Source: Triplophysa rosa
Taxonomy: Eukaryota; Chordata; Actinopteri; Cypriniformes; Nemacheilidae
Length of the DNA: 64,000 bases
Reading direction: 5' to 3'
Assembly (NCBI RefSeq): GCF_024868665.1
Contig: NC_079900.1
Span: 17,999,165 to 18,063,164 of the forward strand
Shown here: in pieces, positions 24,311 to 36,287 of the stretch
How positions within the stretch are numbered: the stretch's first letter is position 1
How the letters are laid out: every line of letters starts with the position of its first letter
The notes under the pieces: model-generated
What the model was told of the DNA's origin: nothing
The model's database searches: none
What the model saw: the letters and a program-made list of their open reading frames with translations, nothing else
Program-made: the position numbers and the translations under genes

Positions 24311-25519
24311 TACAACCTCATCATAAATCTTCCACCATCAAAATCTCGGCTCTGCCTTGCATTTTACATCCTGTTGAACTGAATTACTTCATGACCTGAA
24401 AAGTTCAAATGTTAATGTTCGCATTAAGATGCTCTTTGTGACACAAGCTTTAAAATATGCATCATGCAGAAGTAATGCTTTATCCTGTTGGTACCCCACG
24501 TTAAACAAAAAACAATCTTCTTTCCGAGCTTGCTTACATTATTGCTAAATGCCAGGAGACATCAAAACTGCACCTTCAGAGGAAAGATCCATTTTATGCC
24601 TTCGTTCCTCCTTACATTATTTACAGAGCTAACAACAGGTGATTACTGTCTAGCACCAGTTAACAGAGCCACAGATGAAAGCAAACAAGAGTTTGATCCA
24701 GTTTCATTAGTTGCACACCATCGGATCTCAACCGGTAATGTGCTACGGAGAGTTAACATAATCTGTGGGACTTCTCTGATGGATAACCTGCTGTTCTTCT
24801 CAGCCTAAGGCATCTGCATTACAGTGTCAGCGGGGAGGCTGACATCAGCTACGCCGTTCTCCCACTGAATATTACCAGCCAGCTGGTGGTGGAGTCAGAG
24901 AGAAAAGGATCATTTCTCACATTGGTTGGCATGTTTCTACACATGCTATGATAAGTTACAGGTTTTGGCCGTTCAGATGAAGGACAAAAGCCTATTTTGA
25001 TTTGAAAAAGTAAAAATAAAAGTTATACTGAAATTTGTTAAAATTATATTTGATAAATCCTAAAGTCCAAGGGGCAAATTCACTTAAGAGTAGCTTCAGT
25101 ATCGGACGAGGTAGTTTGAGCAAAGTATCGCAAGTTATGTCTCCCACGATCACATTTGATATTGAAACATTAAATGTGCTGGAAAAGCTTTGCGGTATAA
25201 GTATTAAATTAGGAAATTGACTTTTTTGTGCAAATATGTCTCCTTTCTATGCAAATTAAGTTGATTAGAGATGGTTTTGAGTGGCACAATTAATGTTGAG
25301 GTTTAACAAAAACAGAATTTTTATTTAAAGGGGATTATACTAAAGCAGCGGTTATTCATCAAATAATGATTATATGATGGTGAATGGTGATGAAATGATG
25401 ATGGCCGATCAAGGGATTTGTTAGATTCGGGTAGCAACAGAAATTGCAGTGATGTTGTACAGTCATGGGAATATAAAGTATGCTCTACAACCTAGATTTT
25501 CACATTGCATTGTACAGCA
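24311..25519. other. no recognised feature
   Basis: A 106-codon ORF at 24488-24808 (plus) has no domain and no exon context I can defend. The rest is AT-rich with nothing visible. Confidence 0.35.
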
Positions 25520-25681
25520 TACACTGTAAAAAAACATGTCATTTTATTTACAGATTTTTCACATAAGAACTGAAAATTTGTCAATAAAAACATGAACAAC
25601 ATGTAATTTTACATGACATAACTGTAATTTTACGGTATTTGGCTCCTCAGCTACCTGAAAAGTAACGTTGTTTACAGTGTA
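25520..25681. mobile_element. 162-bp MITE with TACACTGTAAA ends
   Basis: The left end TACACTGTAAA and right end TTTACAGTGTA are inverted, and the interior has mirrored ACATGTAATTTTAC and GTAATTTTACGG blocks. It has no coding capacity. Confidence 0.55.
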
Positions 25682-27835
25682 GATTTTGTGCAATTGTGCT
25701 AGATGTACATTCCCCTCTAAGTACGCTGCCCAAAGCATAACTGGATGAAAAAAGTTTGCTCTTGTACTTAAAAGTAGAAGTAATTTTTTTAGCTTTAAAA
25801 AAAGACTGTTGAAACTAAGCAACAGCTGAGATTTTCTCATTAAAGTAACTTTTATACGCAGACGGTTCAAAGGAAACCCATTTAATCACAATTTTCTTAG
25901 TGTCCTGACTGTAAGGCTCTAGGACACAATGTTATATTAAAAGCAACACCCTGAAACCTGTTACCTGAGTCGTCTCTTCACATGCATCAATGACCATCGT
26001 CGTGGCTAATTACATTTTACATCGAAATGGATTTGATTTGAATAAAAGTTATGTAAAATTCATGGATGATTTGACTTGTTAGCTCATATCATTTCAGTAA
26101 TACTCGGCTATGTACTGTGTATGAAAATAATTCTAATATATACGTTTATGTATGGTAATAATATTCACAGCATATCCTCCTTGATGTCAATACAGATGTC
26201 TTTTTTCACAGTTTCTTCATAGTGTCTGAAAAACGTCTACCTTCTGTGCAACAGTGGACTGTTTTGTCCGTGTGACATTCTACTGTACAGATGTGCTGTT
26301 GTCACACCAGACATATAGATGTGTCTGATGTGACACGCGTCTACCCAAGTGTCACGTAGCAAAAGAAAGCAAAATATAGCTCCCGGAGAGAGGCGGGGTA
26401 GACCTTATCAGTCATGTGTGGACAAAGTTGCCTGCATATTGTTACCGTATTAGCAGTTTATCATTTAATCCAACATTATAAATGAACCAAGCAACAGCAA
26501 GGATTGAGACATTAAACGGTATGGTACCCTCACTCAACCCAAGAGTTTTGCCTTCCTGAGGTGTGTATACTGTATATTTTTTAGAGAGAGGTGATTGACT
26601 GTTCTGTGTTGCAGGCAGAACAACCGTAGTAAAGTATCGGTCAGGGATACGAGAGGCAGTGCTGTGCTGGAAACCATGGCAACAATGTGCTGTGTTGCTC
26701 AGCTCCCCCGGCCCTGCCTGAGAGGAGAAAAGAGGAGAGACAGATACCTGTAGAAGCCTAATCCCATTCAACACCTGCATACAAAGAAGCCCTCGCTTTC
26801 GGCGCGATATGAAAATGCACGGGGGATTGACAAGATACATTTTTGATGGACTGCTGTTTTCCTGCAATGCCTGCATATCACACAGTGCACACACCAGAAA
26901 TGACAAACATTACGGCTACCTTCGTGTGATTGTGCTGGTAAACATTTGAGGAAGGAAATTTGAATTAGTCTTCCCTCCCTTTATTTCTTCCAGAGCTCGG
27001 ATGACACTTGCCGAATGATTGATGGTGGGCCGTCTGGACCGTAATCGCTTGTTTAGTTTGGCTCCAGTCGTGGTTTTTGCATATGGGCTGGTTTATGGTT
27101 CACCTTGAATTGCATTGATTGTGCATCATTGGCCTTGATGTTATAGTGTACATTTACATTGAAATCACTGTCGAAAATCATTCCTGGTCCTCACCGGGTT
27201 TCGCAAGCAAAATTCTGTCAACATTTATTCAGACTCGTGACTTTTATTCATCCGTGGAATGCAATAGATGTAAGGGAGAACTGACAGCCCCAGTCCCCAT
27301 TCACTTTCATTGGATGAAAAACAGCATTAAAATGTCTCCTCTTGTGTTCCAACCAACAAGATTTGCTTGGTTCATCAGGAAAACTAGTTGTTTGGCCAGG
27401 ATTTTTGACGGTGAACAGCAATGCTGGCGACTACAGATAACATACATTAATTCATGGCAGCTCTATGTGTAAGCTTGCCCTGCTGAACAAATTCAACTCT
27501 GCCCTGAAAATATTTAATGATATTCGCTCATTACATGGTACGTGCCATGGTTTTTCAATCGGACGTTCACCTGACTGCCCTTTCGTACTCGGCTCTAAAG
27601 ACAACAGAGTCGCTGCTGTCACTTTAAATCAGTCGCTCCCAGCTACGAGTTCACAGATAATATGTGGTTATTACGTTACGGTTTCCGTGCGGATACATAA
27701 AATACTTCTTGTAGATGTGTAAGACGAACAATTCTGGGATGACAAATCTTGAAGAACATTGACCGCTCTTTTTCTTCCCATACAATTAAAGTGAATAGCG
27801 ACTAGACTGTCAACATTCTATAATCACAACATTTC
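25682..27835. other. no recognised feature
   Basis: 2.1 kb. The longest frame (26442-26906, minus, 154 codons) has no domain, and its composition does not look like a conserved protein. I do not call it a gene. Confidence 0.35.
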
Positions 27836-29203
27836 TTAAAGGTCCAGTGTATGAAATTTAGCGGCATCTAGCGGTGAGGTTGCGAATTGCAACCAACAGC
27901 TCACTTGCCCCCTTTCGAAGAACTATGGTGGCTGACACAGAACTAAGATGTCGTCATTTGCACTTCTTTGTCAAAGGAGATAACGTATTTTCGAAATGCG
28001 CTCTGTAGAGTTTGTCCGTTTTGGACTACTGTAGAAACAACATGTAAGAAAATTCCATGTAAGGGGACCGTAATGTATATAGATAGAAATAGCTCATTCT
28101 AAGGTAATAAAAACATAACGCTTCATTATGTGTCTTTAGAGGTCTTTATACACCTCAGTGGCGTAGCAAGTCACATGATCAAAAATGATCAAAAACTTTT
28201 AACGGACCCCTCCGTCTGTTCGCAACAGTGTTGCGCATTACTGGACATAGGTTGTTTACTCAGTTTGTTATTTAAATGTTGACGCACGACAATCGCGCTC
28301 AAATAGCCAGACCCGAAGAGAGCGCAAACTCCCAAGCGCTAGAAAGAGGGAAAAAGCGACACAGCCAGTGTTTTGCACGTGTTTTTACACGCGACGTGTG
28401 AACGTTTCTATGATAAAACAAGTTGTCAAACATTAAACATGTAGCTACATACATCGCACTGGCTCTTTCCCCTCTTTCAACCTCAGCTTCTGTCAATCGC
28501 AAATTCTGCCTTCTTTCGTTTGATTGGACAGTAATCCTCGCATTTCTTCATTTGTTAGGCCACCTCAATCAGATTGACATTGAGGAGCTCATTCAGAGTC
28601 CATATAAATTCAACTTCATTGCATTTCGACACAGCAAGGTAAACAAAGTAATGTCGTGTACATTATACAATAATAATAGGTTAAATGATTGTGTATTAAA
28701 ATAATTAAATGGATGCCAACTAATTGGGACAATAAAGACCTCTCTACTACCCCTAAGCTTACCGTACACTTTACAGTATTATTAAACACCTGTTAGCCAT
28801 TTTTCAAATATTTTCTTAATTTTGTTGAAAATAAATGCCTGTATGATCTGATATGTGATGTGAAAATGTAGTTCGGCAAAAGGCGGATTCGATCTTGCAT
28901 TCGTATGTAGCGTCAGCACTTACTCACTACGCCACTGAAGCTGCTGGCAAAGTGGCATCGTTTTTACATTTTTTTTCCGGGGAAGGACCCACTCACATTT
29001 GCCTATGAGTAGACGAGATCTGAGAACACTCATTTTCAACATTATTGTACGGCCATGAATAAAACTTGATGCGGGCCCCCAATCCCCGGGCCCATATGCA
29101 CCTGCATACCCAGACGCTACGCCACTGATACACCTCTGAAGATGTATATTATATTGCATTTCTGTCAATAAATCTTCCTAAATATTACACACAGCACCTT
29201 TAA
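27836..29203. mobile_element. MITE with TTAAAGGTCCAGTGT ends, split by a hAT element
   Basis: The left end TTAAAGGTCCAGTGTATGAA and right end (inverted) TTAAAGGTGCTGTGTGTAAT are clear inverted termini. Removing the 28156-29127 insertion and one 8-bp duplicate leaves about 390 bp without an ORF. Confidence 0.65.
28156..29127. mobile_element. non-autonomous hAT element with a perfect 8-bp duplication
   Basis: The ends are CAGTGGCGTAGC on the left and GCTACGCCACTG on the right, flanked by ATACACCT at 28148-28155 and again at 29128-29135. The element is 972 bp. The largest ORF inside (28423-28704, 93 codons) has no transposase motif. A second CTACGCCACTG end occurs internally near 28937, so the element may itself be a composite of two related termini. 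Confidence 0.75.
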
Positions 29204-29247
29204 CAGTATCCTAAACAAAAACAGCTCAGTTTTTGAATGACATGTGG

Positions 29248-29283
29248 GTGTGTAAATGATTTTTGGGTGAACTATCTCTTTAA
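29248..29283. mobile_element. Angel-type terminal remnant
   Basis: ATTTTTGGGTGAACTATCTC followed by TTTAA is the right terminus of the Angel family. The rest of the copy is lost or too diverged to see. Confidence 0.45.
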
Positions 29284-30191
29284 CACCAGCTTGGGAGAGC
29301 AGCGTAATACCAGCATTTGTTTTACACAGGTCGGTGTGCTTTTTTACACTCAAACTTTCGCTGAACTTTGGCTTTCCTGCATTCTGTAATACAATAGCAT
29401 CACAGTGGGCAGCTTGGGTTACATGTTAATGTAAATATATGTGCATGTCACTCTTCCTCTATCCTCTATACTACCCACCAAACAACTGGAACAAATGGAA
29501 CCCTCAGCTGAACCTCTCTCACCCATATTCATGCAATAATGCTCCAATTTTAGCCATTAGAGTCGATATTATGATTCGCTGAAAGACGAGGCTATTTTAT
29601 GTTTAGTAGTGCTCTGTTTGTCCGTTGGCATCACATATAGCACAGACTGCATGGTCTAAGGGAGTCTATCAATTCCAGGTGCTGTATTCATAGAGCGTTG
29701 CAACCGAGGGCCACTGCGCATTAGGTATGCTGTGTGTGTACGCAAGCGCGTGGGCATGTCTGCTCGTGAGCTTGGATGTGCCTGAATATGCGAGCCGCAT
29801 TCTCATTTTTTTCTCCATTTGAATTTTAATTTGATTTTGATAAAAGCACCATTTTGCAGCAATTATTTATCACTGATGTAATTTTACAGTCTGTCAAGTT
29901 ATCCACTAACACACCTTGAATAATGTAGGATAAAAGAGATTCAAAGACAGAAGCCCATATTTCCTTGTTTTCTCTCGATTTACAGTTTTTTAGAGTTCAC
30001 AGATAATCATTAACAAGTGAAATACGCTCAGATGTATTTAAATCTGTGTCATTTATTTTTTGCATAATTTATGGACGACAGGTTACCTTCGCTATAACAT
30101 GTGCTTGTAATGCAGGTGAAACATTCATTTACACTTTCTGATAGAGGCAGAGACGGACTAACATAATAATGTCACAAGGTGCACAACTGAC
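29284..30191. other. no recognised feature
   Basis: About 900 bp of AT-rich sequence with no ORF or repeat I recognise. Confidence 0.35.
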
Positions 30192-30197
30192 GATGTG

Positions 30198-30803
30198 AGT
30201 AGTATATATGGGGGACATAGTGTCAAAATGATTGACAGGTATGATTGATGGGGTCATTGACCTTTGCAGAGGAGGGGGAGGGGTGAATTACTTCCAGACC
30301 ACCCACGTTGCGAGGGACCGCCCACTTGCTTTGACCTTTGACCGTATCCGCCCCTTAGTGTGGTACGCCCACGTCGCGTTGAACTTTTGACCGTGCCCTC
30401 ACGTCCCATTTTTCCGGGGTATGTTTTAGGGCATGTTTTAGGATGTATTGCTACATATCTTTAGCATGAATGAAAATATGTAATTTAAAGGAGATGATGA
30501 GATCATTATTAATACGCAATCATTGGTTATTTAAGCAGCGTTTAAAAATAATAATGAATAAGACAACAACTACACAAACACTGTTTGAATAAACAAAAAG
30601 GTTTAAATGAATAATCATGTGATTAAATAAATAAATAAAGCATCTATTAAATAAGTAAAGAAGTAATTATACAATGTATTCAATATATGAGAGAGGAAAG
30701 GCAGAGAGGCCATGCAGATTACCTTGTTTTTCAGAGTTTTCACCCAGTCTATAACATTCCAGTGAGAGGTGTCCGCACCAAGGCTCGTAAATTTGTTTGA
30801 AAG
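30198..30803 (+). repeat. left terminal inverted repeat of the Polinton-like element
   Basis: 606 bp. It matches the right arm with no indels and at least three substitutions (30296, 30515, 30598), so identity is about 99.5% and the insertion is recent. The outer third is GC-rich with many CCCACG/GACC motifs; the inner part is AT-rich. Confidence 0.8.
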
Positions 30804-30824
30804 AGGAGGATTGTAACCGGGTGT

Positions 30825-30924
30825 NNNNNNNNNNNNNNNNNNNNNNNNNNNNNNNNNNNNNNNNNNNNNNNNNNNNNNNNNNNNNNNNNNNNNNNNNNNN
30901 NNNNNNNNNNNNNNNNNNNNNNNN
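30825..30924. other. assembly gap, 100 N
   Basis: A run of exactly 100 N, a size usually used as a placeholder when the true gap length is unknown. On the left, 21 bases of non-palindromic sequence (30804-30824) precede the gap; on the right the inverted arm starts at once. Confidence 0.95.
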
Positions 30925-31530
30925 CTTTCAAACAAATTTACGAGCCTTGGTGCGGACACCTCTCACTGGAATGTTATAGACTGGGTGAAAACTCTGAAAA
31001 ACAAGGTAATCTGCATGGCCTCTCTGCCTTTCCTCTCTCATATATTGAATACATTGTATAATTACTTCTTTACTTATTTAATAGATGCTTTATTTATTTA
31101 TTTAATCACATGATTATTCATTTAAACCTGTTTGTTTATTCAAACAGTGTTTGTGTAGTTGTTGTCTTATTCATTATTATTTTTAAACGCTGCTTAAATA
31201 ACCAATGATTGCATATTAATAATGATCTCATCATCTCCTTTAAATTACATATTTTCATTCATGCTAAAGATATGTAGCAATACATCCTAAAACATGCCCT
31301 AAAACATACCCCGGAAAAATGGGACGTGAGGGCACGGTCAAAAGTTCAACGCGACGTGGGCGTACCACACTAAGGGGCGGATACGGTCAAAGGTCAAAGC
31401 AAGTGGGCGGTCCCTCGCAACGTGGGTGGTCCGGAAGTAATTCACCCCTCCCCCTCCTCTGCAAAGGTCAATGACCCCATCAATCATACCTGTCAATCAT
31501 TTTGACACTATGTCCCCCATATATACTACT
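30925..31530 (-). repeat. right terminal inverted repeat of the Polinton-like element
   Basis: Inverse of 30198-30803, same length. The 30925-31005 stretch has an open frame (reading LSNKFTSLGADTSHW and on to LKNK) ending at a plausible splice donor AAG/GTAATC. In the opposite sense the same place offers an acceptor-like TTGTTTTTCAG. Either could be an exon edge of an element gene reaching into the repeat. Confidence 0.8.
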
Positions 31531-31536
31531 GATGTG

Positions 31537-33869
31537 TCGCATTGATAGGAACCATACAAAGGGCATTATCAGCAGCACCTCACCAAAAGGCATCTTTCAC
31601 CCAGGATAATGGATGTGATGAAAGTGGGATCGGACACACAACTCATGAGATGTCTCTCTGATAATAGCAAGGAAAAGTAAGTATACATATGCTATGTATT
31701 TCTATAATAATTTATCCCCCAAACACAGAGGATGCCTTCCCGAGCAACGCACTGAAACTTCAAACCTCATTTCCTCTGGTCATATTGTTGACATCCATAA
31801 GGCGTGGGAAATGTCCTATTGGGCAATGATTATAACACCTAGTCCTATTAAGCAAATCTGTCACCCATTGTTTTATCATTTATATATTGTCCTACTGCTC
31901 ACACCATGTGGGCTGTGTGAAATTTTGTAATTAGAAATCAAATGGAAATGTGCGTTTATGTACAGTATGGTTCGTGCATTCATGCAAGCATGCACGCGAT
32001 TACATTCATGTACCGTAGAATCATAATTTAAAATGCAGATGACAAATTATCAAAAAATATCTCTATCTTCTCTATATATTATACATAAAAATGGATTAAA
32101 TCAAAGTTCCACAGTAGACCTTTTTCTCAGTTCTACAAATAAATGTCACAGTTTATCACTGACATGTTAAACTCTGCCCTCCCAATCACACCATCTTTGA
32201 ACCTGTAGCAATTTTATTCGTATTTATCTTTATGTAACACACAGCCACAGAAGTTCCCAATCCATTACGTGAAAACGTTACACTGCGTTTTCCCAAGGTC
32301 TACTGGAAACAAGCAAACCAACAAATCTGATAGCGTCTTTCGCAATTCAATTCACAACGTGGTCACTTGGCCATGAGATAGTGTCTGTAAATATCACCAA
32401 CGTGCCAAAACATTAATTTACAATCTAGCAGAGTGAGTTCAATCTCTGTCCCACATCTCGCATGTCACAAATCCACCAGAGACATACGAGGAGAAAAGAT
32501 GCCACTTCAAAAATGTGCTTCTCTACGTGCAAGAAAACGCCAATGGATAGCAAAAATAAATAAATAAAAGAAGCACTAGAAAAAGAATAAAGAGCGCCAA
32601 TTAAAATGACACGTTACAGCAAAGGCTCGGGGTTATCAAGAGTAGGAATGCCAGCTAGCATTAATGGTGAAACCTAAACAAAGAGAAGAGCTTTAATGAG
32701 CGTCTCTTTCAAAGGAACATATTGTGGGCGCCTCTCTCACTGCCACCGAATTCGTTACGCAAGGCTTGTTTGAACTTGAGCGCTCGAGCGGCAACCGGTC
32801 GCTGATCCTGTGTGTAAATCACCAAGGACCCAATAGCACAAACTTAGCCATGCTAAGTGTGACATTTGTTGCCGAGCCACGAATGTTAATCATCAGAATG
32901 CGCCGTATGCTCTCCTCGTGCCTGTCCGGAGTGCAGAGCACGTCTGCGGCCCCTTTAATCTGCCCTTTCCAAGGAGGTCTTCACATTCACAACACAGCCT
33001 CACAACCCCAGGCATGAAGAGAGTGAAGTTCTTGCCAGCTTCTGCCTAAATATATATTTTTGCTATAGAATTCAGATCTGATGTGCTGCGTTTCGCTTGA
33101 AACCTTGGCTTCATTATGAAAATAAGAAGTCATTTATTTTCTGCGTACAACCTCTTCATTGACTGTGTGGCACTGTGAATCAATACTGCGTATTATTAAT
33201 GGCTGTCTTCAGAATACTGCTGAGGATTATCTTATATGAAGCCGTTGCCTGAAATTTGCGCTCAATAATTCAGGGTTCGGTTCTAATGGGTGGTCAGCTC
33301 GATCATCAATGGGACGTGCGCACATGCGCGTACGCACGCTCGAAGCGCTGCGATGCGACTCTGTCACGTTCATTAGGCGCAAACTAACAAGGGCAAAACC
33401 AAATCTCTGTGATCTCTAATGAAACATCCACTGGTTCAATCTTCAGCACGGACATTCGTGACTGCCTACTCTTTGGAGATGGAAAGGTTGACTTTAGTTT
33501 GTGGACTGGACTTTAATGGATAAAGAGTTTTCCTGGTAATACAATGTCATCTGTTAGACATGCAATTAGAGCCCGAGACTCTTTTTATATTTAACCACAC
33601 ACACATTATATGTGGGGAAATTAGGAAGACTGCTTTTTAATTGCAATTTCGCTCTAGCTTGTCCTTTTAACTAACCAATATAGGGACTACTCTCAAGTGC
33701 ATACCTTCATTTTTTGTTTTCTTTTTTAAATTAAGTAGTGTTTTCATTTTATATTAGTATTCCTCATTTAGGCCATCTTTGATCTAATTTTTACTTAGTT
33801 TCATTTACCTAGCTAATTTTACATTCAAAGGCAGTTTGTATGATGTCGTTATTTTCCATGTATTGAAAT
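31537..33869. other. no recognised gene; unique-looking sequence
   Basis: 2.3 kb without repeat ends. The 32700-33010 part is more GC-rich and contains a 97-codon ORF (32724-33017) without a domain. It could be conserved non-coding sequence, which cannot be judged from one genome. Confidence 0.35.
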
Positions 33870-34040
33870 GTTAAAGTCCCACTGCATTTGATAATTGTAT
33901 CACTTAAAACAATAAAATAGCACACGTAAAAGCTTTTCCTGTGATAATTATTTCTTCATGCATTAAAATGATTTGAAAATATGAATATGCAAATTAGTCC
34001 CCGCCTCCATTCAATCTCGTGAGCTCGGCCTATTGAATAT
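33870..34040. repeat. possible repeat fragment starting TTAAAGTCCCACTGC
   Basis: TTAAAGTCCCACTGCATTTG, AAAATAGCACACGTAAAAGC and TATGCAAATTAGTCCCCGCC resemble an interspersed fish repeat related to the TAAAGTCCCAGTGAAAT family seen at 52250. Ends are undefined. Confidence 0.3.
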
Positions 34041-34198
34041 AGGTACATAGATCAATGCCTCATTCGATGTGCCAGCAGCATTATGATGATCATCTCTTAG
34101 GTAAATTAATAGGTGGATGTGGCTTCATTTTGAAGACTTTTGCCGAAAATCATGTACAGGTGCAAATGAATAGTTTCCATGAAATTGTGTTCATTAAA

Positions 34199-34320
34199 TA
34201 TTAAACATTACATTCATTTACATTTATGCATTTGGCAGATGCGGATCCAAAAAACAAAACCCATGACCTTGCTGTTGCTAGCGCCATGCTCTAACCAAGC
34301 TACGGGAAAGCCATTATAAT
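34199..34320 (-). mobile_element. tRNA-derived SINE-like fragment
   Basis: On the minus strand, TAGCTTGGTTAGAGCATGGC resembles a pol III A box and GGTCATGGGTTTTG a decayed B box, in tRNA-like spacing. They are followed by GCATCTGCCAAATGCATAAA and TGTAAATGAATGTAATG, the usual tail of this fish repeat. A related copy is at 50455-50600. Confidence 0.5.
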
Positions 34321-36287
34321 GGATTTATCTGTTTGTGTCATTATTTTTATGTGTCTGTGCCCATATAATCTCAAAATCAAAAACTTCCCTCCCTCTCCAA
34401 ACAACATCTCTTCTTTGCATGACATATGTCTCGGCCTAAGGGTGGGACTGTATTGACCATCCAATGGCCAGGCCAGGCTTTCAACAATCCAAGAAATTCC
34501 TGCCCTATGTTTCTCATTTCAGAAGTCAGTACATGGGATATATATTACAGTTTGGAAGAAAACACCATCACAATTTACGTTTCATTGCGAGTGTATGATT
34601 GAGTTTGTAATATACAGACTTGTAGGTCCGAAACTTTTCTCCATAGTAAAATAATTTCAACCCTATCAACATTTCCTTGTATTTCTTTCATGTCAGGCCC
34701 TTGTATTTATTTAGTATGTGTGTAATAAACATCTACTTATCACTGTTGGGGCTTTGCCAGTAATGACTACATTATCTCGTACATAATCACCCAAAAGAAA
34801 CAAAAACAAATAGGAAACAAGTAGTAGAGCCTTTGGCAACTTTGGTTGCCTGCCAGCATGGGTTAATACAGTATAATTTTCTTCTGGTTTGTTTAAATGT
34901 AAAAGGAGCGCGGTGGTTTGCTTGCTTGTGGTGCAAATTGCAAAGTGGGCACATCTTCATGATGAGGTCCCATCTTCAAGAGGCACAAATCAATTTATGT
35001 TCTGACAGTTTGAAGAATAGCAGCTGGCTGTGACCTTAAAATTACCTCAGGTCTGTTCTTCTGCAATCGATCTGAAGTTATCTGTGTAGAATCTTTAATT
35101 GGCTATGCACAATCCCTGCAGAGAGCTGCGTGTGTAAAATGCTTCATTTAAAAACAGAGAGATTCCTGCTATTGAGATCATTAAATGCCACAGAGACTTT
35201 TTTGATGGACAATGCTGAAAACTGGCAGCTGGATATTTAGTGGGAGAATATTTTTATATATACACTGAAAGACACTGCTATAATTTTTGTCTATGGGGTC
35301 TTGCGTAAGCACATGAATAATTTAAATGAAAAATCATTTAAATCATTCATGAAGTATACTTTACGTCATTATTGCTGCAATGTGACTCAGGACTTTTGGC
35401 CTCATGGACTTGAAAATGAAAATAAACTCACTAAGGAAATGCTTTTAAGACTAGATGTTGACATTGTCCAGCAGTGTACAAACACTTTTTTTCCTCCAAC
35501 ATCATTACCATTCACAACATAATCTTCAGTTATTATATTGTGATGCCATTCTGTATTAAACATGATAGTAGTGTAATAAATCTAAGTCTAATCAATAAAA
35601 TGGTCTTTATTTTGGTCATTTTATAGGCAAATTTTATATCTTGTATTTTATACACATGAAATGTGCAGAATAAAAACCTATCTGGTACATACCCAGTGTT
35701 AAAGAAACCCCATATGTTGTTGGATTTGCTCCAGTTTGCTTATCACTATTGGTTTCCTTAGCATATTTAAAATATTTTAATATTTTAATGTATAAAAGAG
35801 AAGGTTTTTTTACCCAAGGTACATAAATTAAGCATGTGGTGGTTTAAGCTGATGTGGAGAGTGAGTGCTATACGGTGCTTAAGCATACTTCACTCTTCCC
35901 TGAACAACAGACTTAAATCCACCCAGCTGAAACCCAGTTTCATGAAAAAAATCAACGTTTTGCACATTTTAGATTTTCCAATAACATAACTAAAGCGAAT
36001 GTGGAAATGAGCACGGTAAGGCAGCTGTATATGACATGTGTACGAAATGATAGGATTTACTGAAGGATACTGAGGTGATGAAGGAATGTATAAATAGTAA
36101 CAGTAGTACGTCGTGTTAATGAAGTGTCAGAACACATCTGTACAGGTGAGAATGATAAGCTGGGTAAGATTTACAAATTTACATTACTGCGTGACCCGTT
36201 TTATAAAGAATATTCTTTAACGTGAAGGCTTTCAGGTGTAACCCTAACTGTCTTTCTCATTTTGTGCTGGCCTATAGCATTGGCATA
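34321..36287. other. no recognised feature
   Basis: About 2 kb of AT-rich sequence. ORFs at 34833-35033 and 35301-35522 have no domains. Confidence 0.35.

Larger units (their letters stand above)
30192..31536. mobile_element. probable Polinton/Maverick, interior missing in an assembly gap
   Basis: Two long inverted repeats of equal length (606 bp) flank a run of exactly 100 N. The outermost bases are AGTAGTATATATGGGGGACA on the left and the exact inverse on the right. A 6-bp direct repeat, GATGTG, sits immediately outside both ends (30192-30197 and 31531-31536). Polintons are known for 6-bp target duplications, terminal inverted repeats of hundreds of bases, an AG start and short terminal tandem repeats linked to protein-primed replication. 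A full element is usually 15-20 kb and encodes protein-primed DNA polymerase B, a retroviral-type integrase, a packaging ATPase, a cysteine protease and capsid proteins. None of these are visible because the interior is not assembled. Alternatives are an internally deleted element, or a scaffolding artefact joining two copies head to head; the 6-bp duplication argues against the artefact. Confidence 0.7.

Noticed and set aside
24488..24808. 106-codon plus-strand ORF
   Set aside because: No recognisable motif and no supporting exon structure.
26442..26906. 154-codon minus-strand ORF as a host gene
   Set aside because: No domain, no splice context, unusual composition, and it contains no motif I recognise; a chance ORF is likely.
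30615..30979. ORFs running through the N gap
   Set aside because: They contain about 34 unknown residues and are artefacts of translating N.
30198..31530. Palindrome as a pure scaffolding artefact
   Set aside because: Considered seriously because gaps inside perfect inverted repeats often are. The GATGTG duplication exactly at both outer edges and the AGTAGT ends are not expected from misassembly, so the mobile-element reading is preferred, though not proven.
34250..34320. tRNA gene on the minus strand
   Set aside because: The A-box-like block is present but the B box is decayed and the cloverleaf cannot be completed; it is a SINE head.
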